Source of the DNA: Bugulina stolonifera
Taxonomy: Eukaryota; Bryozoa; Gymnolaemata; Cheilostomatida; Bugulidae
DNA: 64,000 nucleotides
Reading direction: 5' to 3'
NCBI GenBank assembly: GCA_935421135.1
Contig: OW285196.1
Location: forward strand, 12,521,001 to 12,585,000
Part shown: piece by piece, positions 24,790 through 35,986 of the stretch
How the letters are laid out: each line of letters begins with the position of its first letter
Numbering within the stretch: the first letter of the stretch is position 1
Translations under genes and position numbers: made by a program
Notes under the pieces: generated by a model
Database searches by the model: none
Seen by the model: the letters and a program-made list of their open reading frames with translations, nothing else
Told to the model about the DNA's origin: nothing

Positions 24790-27700
24790 TCAAGAGTTAA
24801 GTCCTCGGCTTGAGAAGAAGTCATTAAGCAACAAATCGGCAGCAAAGCCTGGAGAGAGATGACCTTGGTGAACCTGTCTTTCAAGGTCAGATCTCTGAAG
24901 ACGTATTGAGGGGTCGGATTCGAATAGAGTCATCAGCTGATCCTGTACATGACTCCACATCCAGACGATCTTCTGCAACACGCCCAAGTAAATATGAAAG
25001 AGTAACCAGCTACCAAATCTCATTGTGAGTGCAGAATCTCTACCTTGTCATGATCTAGGGGCTTGCTGATAGCAAGATGCCACATATTCTGAACCAACAA
25101 CTGCCGTGTATAGGAAATGTAAACAGATAAATAACAACGTACTTGACGATCTCTCCTAGCCGCTAGCTCCCCAGAGTCGAGCATCACTTTGTGATACGAT
25201 AGCATATGTTCCCATAATTCAGTCACTCCCTCAACCTTTACAGAAGAAACCCTCAACACCTGCTAGCAGTATAAAACTGTGATATACACTACATATTAGT
25301 GAGGAAAATGGGGACATCTTATAGCTGCTCGGAATTCATGTTTTCAGTGATAAAGTAGAAAGTGTGTAAACTGACCTTAGGTGACCAGCGTGTATACTTA
25401 TACTGACCTTAGGTGATCAGTGTGTACACTTATACTGACCTTGGGTGACCAGTGTGTATACTTATACTGACCTTAGGTGACCAAAGACTGGATTTGTTTC
25501 TCATTAGCTTCAGAGCACTGGTATACTCTGCCTGAGCTCTTCTCGCTGCTGCCATCAAATCTCCATCAGCCTTGTTTATGATGATTGCATCAGCTACTTC
25601 CATAATGCCCTTCTTCATACCTTGAGGAGGTACAACAATATTCATCAACATCACTCATTACTCATTATTGAAATTGTAACCTCTGCTATAACACATAACA
25701 ATAGCATGCACCAGAGAATGCAATTATAGGCAACCCTTCTTTAACTCTATTATACTATACTTGGTATCGTGCACCACAGTAGGCTATATTATTAAGAAGT
25801 CTCTATCATAATAGATCACTTACATGTATATGTGTTGAACTTGGAGGAATGTAAAATAATATAAAATATAAAATGGTTCAACTCAAGTTTAAATGCTTGA
25901 AACGCTAGAGGTGGTCCATTTCATCATTTTGTCAGAAGTTCTCTGTTCTCTATTATGCCTATTTTAAACTGCTTGAATTTAATATTCTAATTTAATTTAT
26001 TTTATAATTTTGAATTTCAACTTAATTTCAAATTCACATATTTGGAGTTAACAACTCGTCATAAAATTTATTACCCAATTTGGAGTTATCTACTCTTTAT
26101 AAAATTAAACTTACGTAATTTGGAGTTAGCTACTCTTTATAAAATTTAGTTTACTAAACTTGGAGTTAGCTACTCTTTATAAAATTTAGTTTACTAAACT
26201 TGGAGTTAGCTACTCTTTATAAAATTTAGTTTACTAAACTTGGAGTTGGCTACTCTTTAAAAAATTTAGTTCACTGATTTTGGAATTATCTACTCTTTAT
26301 GACATTCATCATAATTATTATTATCAGCATTAGCAGTATCTAGAGATATTTGTAGCAGTAAACTCTAACCTTGAAGTTCATCACCAGCAGCAGGTGGGAC
26401 AACTACACAGAACATGTCAACCATATCAGCTACAGCGATCTCTGATTGGCCGACACCTGGTAAACACACAAAACTTTGATTAGATTTATTACTTTCTACA
26501 ACTACTGTACATTTACTACATGCCATCTATATTTGATGTTTCCGGTGATCAATGATTGGACAGAGTTTTCTTGCATCTGATGATTATCTTGACAACTTGT
26601 AATCCTGGCTAGAAAATTGTGTCAAACTTACCGACAGTTTCTACTAGTATGACATCATATCCTGCTCCTTCGCATAGACCAATGGCTTCGTTAGTACTAC
26701 GAGTAACGCCTCCCAGTGTCCCCTTGTTTGGTGAAGGTCTAATGTATGCATTTTTATCACAGGCTAGTCTTGTCATTCGAGTTTTGTCTCCGAGTATAGA
26801 CCCTTCAAATCGAATAGGATGAAAATACCAGTATAATGTACATGTAAATCCAAAATAATTCCATAGTCATAATCATTATTAGATTGCACAGGATGTAGCA
26901 TTTGTACTAAGTTGTATGTATCCATTTGAATCAGTATGAATTTGGATGGCATATTATATGTGAAACTTTGTCTACAGGTCTCCCTCACCTCCTGAAGCAA
27001 CAGATGAAGGATCTACAGCTAAAACAGCGACCTTGTGACCTTTCTCCGTTAGCTGTATTCCCAGTGATTCGATAAGTGTGGATTTACCTGCCCCTGGTGC
27101 TCCTGAGAGGCCTACGAATGAAAGGTTATTCAGAGCTACGGTTAAAGAACGAAAACCAACTTCAAACTCCAAATTTAATTGATATATAATACAAGTATGC
27201 ATGTATGTACACAAGAGAAGGAATATGACATTGTCAATAGGGAAAACACTGCTAATTGGAATGAGATTTGATTAACCATAACAAGTCCATTGCTAATAAC
27301 AAATAATTATAAATTAATGTACATAATGTATTATAGAATAACAATACAGAGAAGCAGCAGACCCACCTATTCTAAATGTAAACTCTTTGTCTAGCTCCTC
27401 CTTCCCTTTCGTGTGGAGTAAAAGACGAGCTAATAATGCTTGTCCTGACAAAATATAAGCATCTCAAGCATCGTTCTAAGCTTACAAAATGAGAGGGAAA
27501 ATACTTACTACCATCTAAAATTGGTGTTTATCATGATAACATTTAGTTCCAAGCCTTTCAAACATAAGGTTGCATAATGGGACAATTCTGTAACATGTCC
27601 TCTAATTCTTTTGGAGTGTTGGAAATCATTGCTAGATATAGCGTCAAATAAAAATTGAGAAAAGTATTGAGTTGCCAATGGTAGAAGCAGACGCACAAGA

Positions 27701-28214
27701 CAGGGTTAAACGGATGAAACTGATCCGCAATGGCGACCCCCACCTGATGGGAAAAGCCAGAAGAAGAAGAAGATCGAGTTTCCAACCAACTAAGCATTTC
27801 ATTTTGCACAGTTCGGACTCACAAAAAAAGTACGATATGCAGTAAAACATGGATATTAATACAAAACTTAGATGTGAATAAGAATTTCCTATGGGTTATA
27901 AAGTACAGTAGGTTTACTTTAATACTAGATGAAAGTAAGTCACACCACATTGGTAAAGGGCTTACCAGAAATAAAAAACATATTATTATAAGATACTAAC
28001 CAATTGCCTTTTTTCTTGAGTTAGAAGACTCAACTAGTGTTATGCCCTTTGCTAATGCTGCGCGCTGTCCACGAACAATTCCATCAAATAACTTTGTTAC
28101 TTGAGGATTAACATGTGAACTAGTGTCCTCAATATACTTCCAATTGGACGATGCCCGACTAATCAGTGGAATAGATGGGCAAGGGAGCCCGAACAACCTT
28201 TTCATCATATTCAT
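24790..28214 (-). CDS. MMAA: Methylmalonic aciduria type A protein (MeaB/ArgK-family GTPase), mitochondrial
   Basis: Exons: 28214-28001, 27444-27367, 27111-26989, 26802-26632, 26456-26370, 25620-25472, 25259-25143, 24972-24790. They total 1,122 nt, or 373 residues (human 418). In family members this GTPase guards methylmalonyl-CoA mutase and gates its adenosylcobalamin cofactor in the mitochondrial matrix. A short basic N-terminus ([10 protein letters not shown]) suits a targeting peptide. Walker A is GAPGAGKST (residues 101-109), followed by AVDPSS with the Mg-binding Asp, GDKTRM, the switch ETVGVGQSE, the base-specificity motif NKAD (240-243), and the C-terminal KIVWMW and [11 protein letters not shown] dimer-arm motifs. 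I chose the first ATG after the acceptor at 28220. An upstream leader exon near 28300-28640 is likely but not resolved. Divergent to ALG9. Confidence 0.96.
25371..25498 (-). repeat. 32-bp tandem copies of an exon end plus its 5' splice site (MMAA)
   Basis: The exon 25620-25472 ends TGGTCACCTAAG followed by GTCAGTATAAG. The same exon-end and donor pair recurs in the intron with its donor junctions every 32 bp, giving four near-identical 5' splice sites (plus-strand CTGACCTT at 25371, 25403, 25435 and 25467). A 32-nt shift would change the reading frame if an outer donor were used. Confidence 0.95.
26041..26302. repeat. 40-bp minisatellite, seven copies, in an MMAA intron
   Basis: TGGAGTTAGCTACTCTTTAT, with variants, starts at about 26042 and then at 26081, 26121, 26161, 26201, 26241 and 26281. 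Central copies are almost identical. It lies about 65 bp from the donor of exon 26456-26370. Confidence 0.95.
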
Positions 28215-29286
28215 GGCATTTCTGTAATAAACAACAATCAATTATTTGTATATTTTAATGTAAGTAGGAGAATAGGGCACCTAATAGGCCTAGCCTACAT
28301 TCTGCCTCCAAAGATAATGGAAGGATCGATAGTCTACCCCATAATGATAACATACTCGCCGAACACGGCCAGTTATAGGGTCCCAAAAATTCGCGATGAA
28401 CTTGCCCACTATCTTTCTGCTAAGCTTCTGATAGCCGTGAAAACAGCATAGGCTTATATACATGTAGTTGTCTGAGCCATAGATGGCATTGGTATGTAGG
28501 CCTAGATAAAGCACGTGGGGCCGTAGTAAGAAAGTTTCTCTGACTCGTTACGGTTGATGTAATAGGAGCACCACATTGAAGCATAATACAACATAATTCC
28601 TTGTTAAATCGACGCCTTGCATGCAGGCGAGAGTGAACCATCTCTCTCTTCTTCCACTATGACTATCATCTCTGCTTTCTCACTCGACAACACTCCTAGA
28701 AATGACACCACCTGTGGCCCTACTCTAGTTTCTAATTACGATTCTATTCTCAATTCTTATTCTAATATAATAATTATTATAATAAACAATTATAATAATA
28801 TAGTTATTTAATTAATTATTATAAAAATTAAAATAAATTATTATTAAAACAGTGAGTTTGAGTTCACAAGACAAGACATATTCTCTGAACTAACACTAAC
28901 AAACAATGAATGCTACCACTGAAAGTTCTGCATATAGATATATAAATATAAAGTACTAAACTATATCTATTATAATACTAAATTACAGTATCAGCGCACC
29001 ATTATATTCTAAATAATTTCAGTTAAATTTACAATCAAAGCAATAATACAGTTATCACTTGCAAAGTTTTTTACAAAATAACCCAAGGTTCTCAGTATTA
29101 CCCAGACCGTTAATATTATATTAGTCAACAACTTTGATGTGTCACAGAACCTTACATTCGATTAAATGCTAGCGCTCAAGCTACATAATCATCCTTGACC
29201 CTTAAGAGAAATCAATGATGTCTGGGACATACAGATAGAATTCTCATGAGTAGTTTGATGCTGATAATTGGAGACATCTATTCAAA
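28215..29286. promoter_or_regulatory. Divergent MMAA/ALG9 promoter interval
   Basis: The two start codons are 1.07 kb apart on opposite strands. The interval holds the MMAA leader intron (acceptor TTTATTACAG just upstream of the start) and a very AT-rich block at about 28740-28850. No TATA box can be singled out. Transcription start sites are not visible. Confidence 0.5.
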
Positions 29287-32200
29287 ATGTCAGCCCCCAG
29301 AAGAAGATCTGCCAACAGAAATTCCCGAGAAAACTCCAATTTAGAAGAAATACCAATTAGGACAAGGTATGTGTACTGTGTAGTTATTTCTTGTAAAGTT
29401 TTTTACGTGGTAGCCATAGCTCATACCAGATTTAATGAAATCTCAATTGATAAGTGAATTAAAAAGAATAAAACTGATAGAATTAATAATTAAAATAAAA
29501 TTTAAATTTCAAAATTAAAAGAAACAGAATTCATTGTTATAGTTATTGTAAAATTAATTATAAAGTAACAATATGAATTGATTTATATATTTTGAACTTT
29601 TAATTTAAACTAAATGACACGAAATATTGACTGAATAATCGCAATGGTTTTTATTGTTATTCATTATTGCGCTTTTAAGATGATCTGATGAGAAAGATTG
29701 ATAAGCTAACTCACCTCTATTAGTCAATACTCTATTTGCAAAGCTGATGAGGAATCGGAGTTTGAATCTTTTTAAAAATTGGTTATTCCTCTGTGCCAAA
29801 TCTGTGATCTATATTATATTGAATTGCATAAAACTTATCTGTAGAACTACATCTGTACCATGGAATGGTCCTGTGTGTGTAGCGTCAGTGTGGGCTCCCA
29901 AAGTGAACACCGTTTTCAAGTTATTACTGTCACTAAGGCTAATGTCAGCAATATGGAGTAATATTTCGGACTGTGATGAAACCTACAACTATTGGGAGCC
30001 GGTTTGTAGCTACTATCTTACACAACAACCATTCCGTAGCCACTATGCTATGCAGAACTAGTTTAAACTACCAAATTCGAAATTGCAAGACCTCTTATTA
30101 GCCACTATATTTGATGGGATCAGCTTATTGCCTTGGCTCTGTATCTTGTACTGTTGTGCCAGACATCTAACGCTGAGTAGACTATTCAATTCACACAAAC
30201 ATCTGTGTTTGGTGTAAACTTCATATGCGTCCAGCTTTATATTATGTTTTATGTTCATATTTTAGGCTCACTTTCTTCTATATAAGCAAGGATTCCAAAC
30301 GTGGGAATACTCCCCAGAGTATGCTATCAGATCCTATGCTTACGTCCTTCTGCACGTTCTTCCTGTTAAACTTCTCAATGTCTTTACCACTATTGAGAAG
30401 GTAAGCACTAGTTATCTAGCTCAAACTGGGAAAGGTGATCAGTTTTAATGATGCTTTCTCTAACAAAGGATCTGCATACATTATATATTCTTCGCTCACT
30501 TGGCTACAGTGCAATCACTGCAGGCGTTTCCTAACCACTGGTGTAGTGATCACAAGCACATCAGACTGTACATATACATACTGTATATAACACATCTATG
30601 CCAAGGTGGATTAGTGTGACTGTGTTGTTTTTTTAGATTCCAACGTTTTATTTTATAAGATGTGTACTAGCCCTTTGCTGTGCTGCATGTGAAACTTACT
30701 TCTACAGGTAAGTACATATGATATTATATACTTCTACAGGTAAGTACATGTGATATTATATATTTCTAAAGGTAAGTACTTATCATGTATTTTCACATGT
30801 AAGCATACTATCTATAGGTAAGTATGTGTGATATATATTTCTAACTGTTCATCTTGTATTGTATTACAGTTGACTTGTTCACTTGACTACAATACGTCTG
30901 GAATGTAAAGATCTAAATCAATGTATCAGTCACTATTATGTTTTCTGCACTATTAATTGTATCATGTTTTAGAGGCATTTTAAAGCACTATGGGTCATCA
31001 GTTGCTCGTCTTGCGGTTGCATTTATGGCTCTCAGCACTGGAATGTTCATCTCTGCGGCTGCGTTTCTACCTAGTAGCTTCTCTATGTATATGACTATGG
31101 TGTCCATGGGGGCTTGGTACAGTGGGCACCTTCCTGTAAGTATAGTAGTCCAGTGGACACCTCCTAATAAATATAGGACAGTAGGACAAGTGCAGTATAC
31201 TGCATATTGGATGAGGTTCATTTATACTGCTATAGAAACCTTGTGTAACATAACCATTTGACTGTTACAGGTAGCCATTGTCTCTACTGCTGTTAGCACT
31301 TTCCTTGGATGGCCTTTTGCTTCAGTTTTAGGGTGAGTTTCTATCTACAAATGGTACTCTGTTTAGGGTTCATCCATTGGCTAGCTTCCTCTATTTTATA
31401 TCTTCTCACTCTAAGGATTGTTACAATGTTACAAGAGAACATAGGTTTCAGTTGTCAAAGGATGAAATGTTTGTATGATGTAATCAAATATATCCACTAG
31501 GCCCTACTCCACATTCTTCTTAGAATATCGACACTCTCAAGTGAGCTCTGATTGGTCCATTGTTGCAGCCAATCAGACACCAGGAAATATGCTATTACAG
31601 AGCCTACCCTAGTAGATCAATCTCATACCCAATAACTGAACAAAGGTTGGGTAAATCTAATTTATGGAATCAGTGGGAGTAATCAGGAAGTGATCTCATC
31701 TGGCTTTCCACTATATTATTTCGATGTTGTCTCATACTACTGCTACAGGTTGCCTATAGCTATAGACATCTTATACCGAAGAAAGAAAGCACAGATGTTT
31801 ATAGTGTGGAGTATACTATCTGTAATCTTTATACTTCTCCCTGTGGTTTACTATGATTCTCAGATGTTTGGCAAGCTTGTTATTGCTCCTCTCAATATCG
31901 TCATGTATAACGTGATGACATCGCATGGCCCTGACCTTTATGGTTAGTATAGAAATTAAGTTATTTATTATCTGCATAAATATTGTAATAGATGCTGCAT
32001 TTAGAGCATTTGATGACAATCGTATTATAAGCAATAGGACGTTCTATCATCTATAGAACATATTGTTCCTTATAACCGTATATCATCGTTTGTTTATCTG
32101 AAAATTGTATGACTGTAATTGGTTGGAGCTTTCAAATTTCAAATTAGAAACAATAACAATGCTGCTTGTCTTTTATTTAGGGACTGAACCGTGCACCTTT

Positions 32201-35200
32201 TATTTCATCAACGGGCTCCTGAATTTCAACTTTGTGTTTCTCTTGGCGCTACCTGTTGTTGTTGTGTTGTACGGCACGCAGAAGCTTACTGGTCTAAAGT
32301 TTCCTGGTAGGTTTCTCCTTTGCATGTCATAGCATCTATAGTGTGTATTTTAAACTCCTAAAATGTGTGGAAGATTTAGTGACATGTAGATTTACCACCA
32401 GAATTTTTTATGGTGTGTCGAAGGAATTCTAGCTAGATTCCGTTTGTTGTGATATTTTCACAATCATTGTAGTATATTATTATTGTAAGTTATCTTCTCT
32501 TACTGTATTATATGCAGGTATTCCACACTACTTGACACTGATTCCTATGTACCTATGGATTATCATATTCTTCTCACAAGCTCATAAAGAGGAAAGGTTT
32601 CTCTTCCCAATATATCCTTTGTTCTGTCTCAGTGCAGCACTCACCTTAGACAGTTGTCAGGTAGGTGTCAATTAGATGTCTGGCTTAATATCAGATGGGT
32701 GTCAGTCATCGTCTGACAGGTTCCAATCACTACCTGACCTAGTGGGTGTCATATCCATGCAACGTTGCTTCACTGCGAAGGCTCCACCTATCCCATGTTT
32801 GATAGTTGAATGTGCAATTTCTTCAGTTTTTCTATTGGGAAATGTATTTCTTTTGGAATTCTCAACTTTGTGATACCGTTGGTTTTCATTGATTTACATG
32901 ACGTAAGTAAAGATAGAAAGTATGTCACTAATTTAAAGTTTTCCCATCATTTGTTAGACATGAACACCTTTAGATTGATTCTCAATATGATACATAGGTA
33001 GAGAAACTCATACATAGGTCACCATTGAATGTCTTGGAATAATATACATATTTTTGGCATGGGGTAAAAGCATAGTTTCTATTCTCATCTCGGCGCTGTA
33101 GGTTTACTGTGTTTTGACAGTAAATGAGTGACATTTTCACAAATATTATGCTAGTATACATGTATAATTATGTATACATGTACATAATAATAAGATATTG
33201 TTTTGTTTTCTGCTTGCAGAGATTTTTCTCGCACCTGCTGGGAAATGCTAGACACTATACAGAGTTCCTCTGGTTTATTCCTCCCTCCATCGTGGTTTTG
33301 TTTGGTCTGCTTTCTGTGTCCAGGGTACTGGCTCTCTACCATGGTATGTCTCTACATGTACAATGTACTTCTGCTATAAGTGTTACCAACTTAGAGTTGT
33401 CTTACCTTTGTTGTGATAATGCACTAGACTGGATTGTCAACTATATCAATTAATTGAATATTGCATAGCAATAACTAAAACTACAACGTCGAATCTGGGC
33501 GAATGTGACAACAACTCCAAATTTCAAAAGTCATGGCCAACTTCTATTTCGGTAAACCCTGTATGACTTGATCATATGAATTTCTGAGGGAAGGATATAA
33601 TTATATGATAATAGATTGAATTTTGAGGTTTTTTTGCTAAATTACCTTTCAACAATTTTAAACAGTGTATTAAGGATTAAGGAAAATGTTTGCTGATTAT
33701 TCACTACTAATAAAATTTGGTCATCCCACTGTATATTACACCTACTTATTGTAATAATATATTCTCTATATATTACACTATTTAAAGGCTACCACGCCCC
33801 CATTGACATCTATACAACTCTCAACAACATCTCCTCTGATAGAAATATACATAGACTGAGACCCAGCAGCCCTGTCTACGTATGCACAGGGAAGGAGTGG
33901 TACCGTTACCCTAGCAGCTTCTTCCTGGTTAATGAAAGGTATGTAAGTTTGTATATGAATAACGCCTAAATCTTCAAGTATAAACATGTAATTTGTACAC
34001 TTTTAATATGCAGTTTCAATATTGTGTGACATCAATATTCTTATTGTAATCAATTTGAGAGTATTAATCAGGATAATAATCCTGACATTGAGTTCAAGTC
34101 ACTCACTCAACTAATAATAATCGCAACATCAATTTAAAGTCGTATAACAATGAACATCTATCGACTATGGTGATTAAGAAATGACTGAAGTTGTGAAAAA
34201 TGGGTTCTTGTCAAAGAAATCTTTGTCACAGTTGAACATTCAATTCCAGATGGAGTCTGCGGTTCCTCAAGTCAGAGTTCAGAGGTCAACTTCCAAATCG
34301 CTACTATGATCGCGCTGATGCTACGAGCCTCATACCTTCCAACATGAACGATATGAACAGGGAGGAGACTAGCCGTTATGTAAGTGGATAAATAGTTCGT
34401 GTAATGTCCTGCTGACCTTATGTATTCATGTGTCCAAAGTAGTCACCAGTGGCGGTCACTGCGCACATGGTTATTGTCAGTTATTATATACAATAGCACT
34501 CATTGAATGCCTGCTAGGTAACGTGTCAATGCTCTGTGACCAACACGAGTCACCAAAATATAATTCAGTATATCTCTCGACAATATGCTAGTGTTTTATT
34601 ACATTACAAGGTTTCTCTATGCACTGGGTAGACAACTCCCAGATAGTCCAGCAATGTAAATATTCTTACAGGATGATGACAACATGTGTCACTACCTCAT
34701 AGACTTGGATCTGGGTAGAGCCACAGTCCGAGAACCTAACTACTCCAATAAACCTGAAAGATGGAGGTTCATACACTCCGTACCATTCCTCAACAATGAA
34801 AGGTACATAGTCTATTAGTTAAATTGCCATGTTATATAATATATAAGGTCATGAATATACACTTTTAGTTACTTATTGTGCATTATTGACGGTATGTGGG
34901 TGGTATGTTTAGTGCATAGGAACTTGTTGTAAAATTGCAATGGCTGTTTTTGAGAGATGAAATGAAAATTAACCTAAAAAATTTCAAAATCTACAAGGTA
35001 AACCTAAAAGCTGTTTCTGAAATGCTTATGAATAATATTGTTGACTTGGTGGACAGGCTATTCTCCTCAACTTGATATATTACATAATGTAATATTATAA
35101 TTTTTCAGGTCGCATAAGCTACTGAGAGCTTTCTATGTTCCATTTCTGAGTGATGGACTGTGCTCCTATGGGAACTACACTATATATCAGGGCAGGAGAC

Positions 35201-35220
35201 CACCACCACCCTCACCATAA
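29287..35220 (+). CDS. ALG9: Dolichyl-P-Man alpha-1,2-mannosyltransferase ALG9 (GT22 family)
   Basis: Fourteen exons: 29287-29366, 29845-30001, 30266-30400, 30637-30707, 30973-31135, 31271-31332, 31749-31942, 32181-32306, 32518-32660, 33220-33343, 33788-33938, 34250-34379, 34672-34802, 35109-35220. They total 1,779 nt, or 592 residues (human 611). The enzyme adds mannoses to the lipid-linked oligosaccharide on the lumenal face of the ER, using dolichol-P-mannose. Visible motifs are the catalytic first-loop SNISDCDETYNYWEP, GFQTWEYSPEYAIRSYAY, LSTGMF...AFLPSSF, GKLVIAPLNIVMYNV with HGPDLYGTEP, and the GT22 hallmark AHKEERFLFPIYP. The lumenal C-terminal part has VCTGKEWYRYPSSFF and LLRAFYVPFLSD. 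Multiple hydrophobic segments fit a polytopic membrane protein. The start lies in a short basic first exon. Divergent from MMAA. Confidence 0.97.
30701..30823 (+). repeat. Tandem copies of an exon end plus its 5' splice site (ALG9 exon 4)
   Basis: Exon 30637-30707 ends TTCTACAG with donor GTAAGTACAT. The block TTCTACAGGTAAGTAC is repeated at 30733 and 30765 (32-bp period) and, more diverged, near 30811, each with a plausible GTAAGT donor. The unit spans exon end, donor and an AT-rich spacer. Confidence 0.93.
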
Positions 35221-35986
35221 TGAAATATTTATTTTACAACCCTCATCCAAGTTGAACTTGAGCAACTTGGTGCACTTGTAACATTTTAATATTCTATGCA
35301 GAAAACTTGCTTAGCTTCTAGTCCCATGAAGAGAGAATGCAATAATTAATATATCACATTATATTTTTTATTTATCTTCTGTATTTCATGTGGAATTATT
35401 ATCTCCATTTGCCCATTTTATATTATTGAACTGCTTTGCTGCAAGTTAATGTCCATTTACAATTTTTATAAGTTGTTTAGAATTTTAAGACTTCGAAAAT
35501 AGAAACTGAACAATATACCTATGAACAAAAAATTGTCTCTTGTGGACCATAATATTTGCTGGATGTTATTATTATTAACATAAAATGGAAATATGATTGT
35601 GAAGCTGTAATCTCTGAGCCCGCAAATCCTTTTATACATTTATTGGCTCAAGTTCAGTGGTTTTCCTAAAAATCAAACCACAGGGGTAAAAAAACAGCAT
35701 AGCCGGCCTTCACCACCACAACTACATTGTACAATGTACATGACTGTATTATGGACCGTTAAGGAGTTGCGCTCCCTATGCTCGTGGCTTCTTGATTGTT
35801 TATATTAGCCTTAAATCAGTTTTCTCAATCAAAGGTTCAGTCGGGGGCTTGATAAGTCCAAGGGCTAGATTCACTCTTGGAAGAAAGAGGCGTCGAGTTG
35901 AGGTTTACTTCAGACAAAAATGAAAAACAGGTCTGTTGGTAAGCAATTTCATCTCTGTGACAATTTTTAGAAACAAAACTTGCTAT
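35221..35986. other. ALG9-CPTP intergenic interval
   Basis: 766 bp in tandem orientation, holding the ALG9 3' UTR and the CPTP leader. I found no canonical AATAAA close to the ALG9 stop codon. A short upstream open frame (35920-35970) is reported separately. Confidence 0.5.
35920..35970 (+). promoter_or_regulatory. Upstream open reading frame before CPTP
   Basis: ATG at 35920 opens 16 codons ending in TAG at 35968-35970, only 16 nt before the CPTP start codon. If the leader is transcribed from further upstream, ribosomes meet this ATG first, which would lower CPTP translation. The same stretch contains GTAAGC and TTTTTAG, which could form a 32-nt intron. That is extremely short, so I prefer the unspliced reading. 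Confidence 0.45.

Noticed and set aside
28420..28641. Possible extra N-terminal coding exon of MMAA (frame with RNFLTTAPRALSR)
   Set aside because: It looks mildly like a mitochondrial presequence, but no donor in this region joins in frame to the exon at 28001-28214. It is more likely a leader exon or chance.
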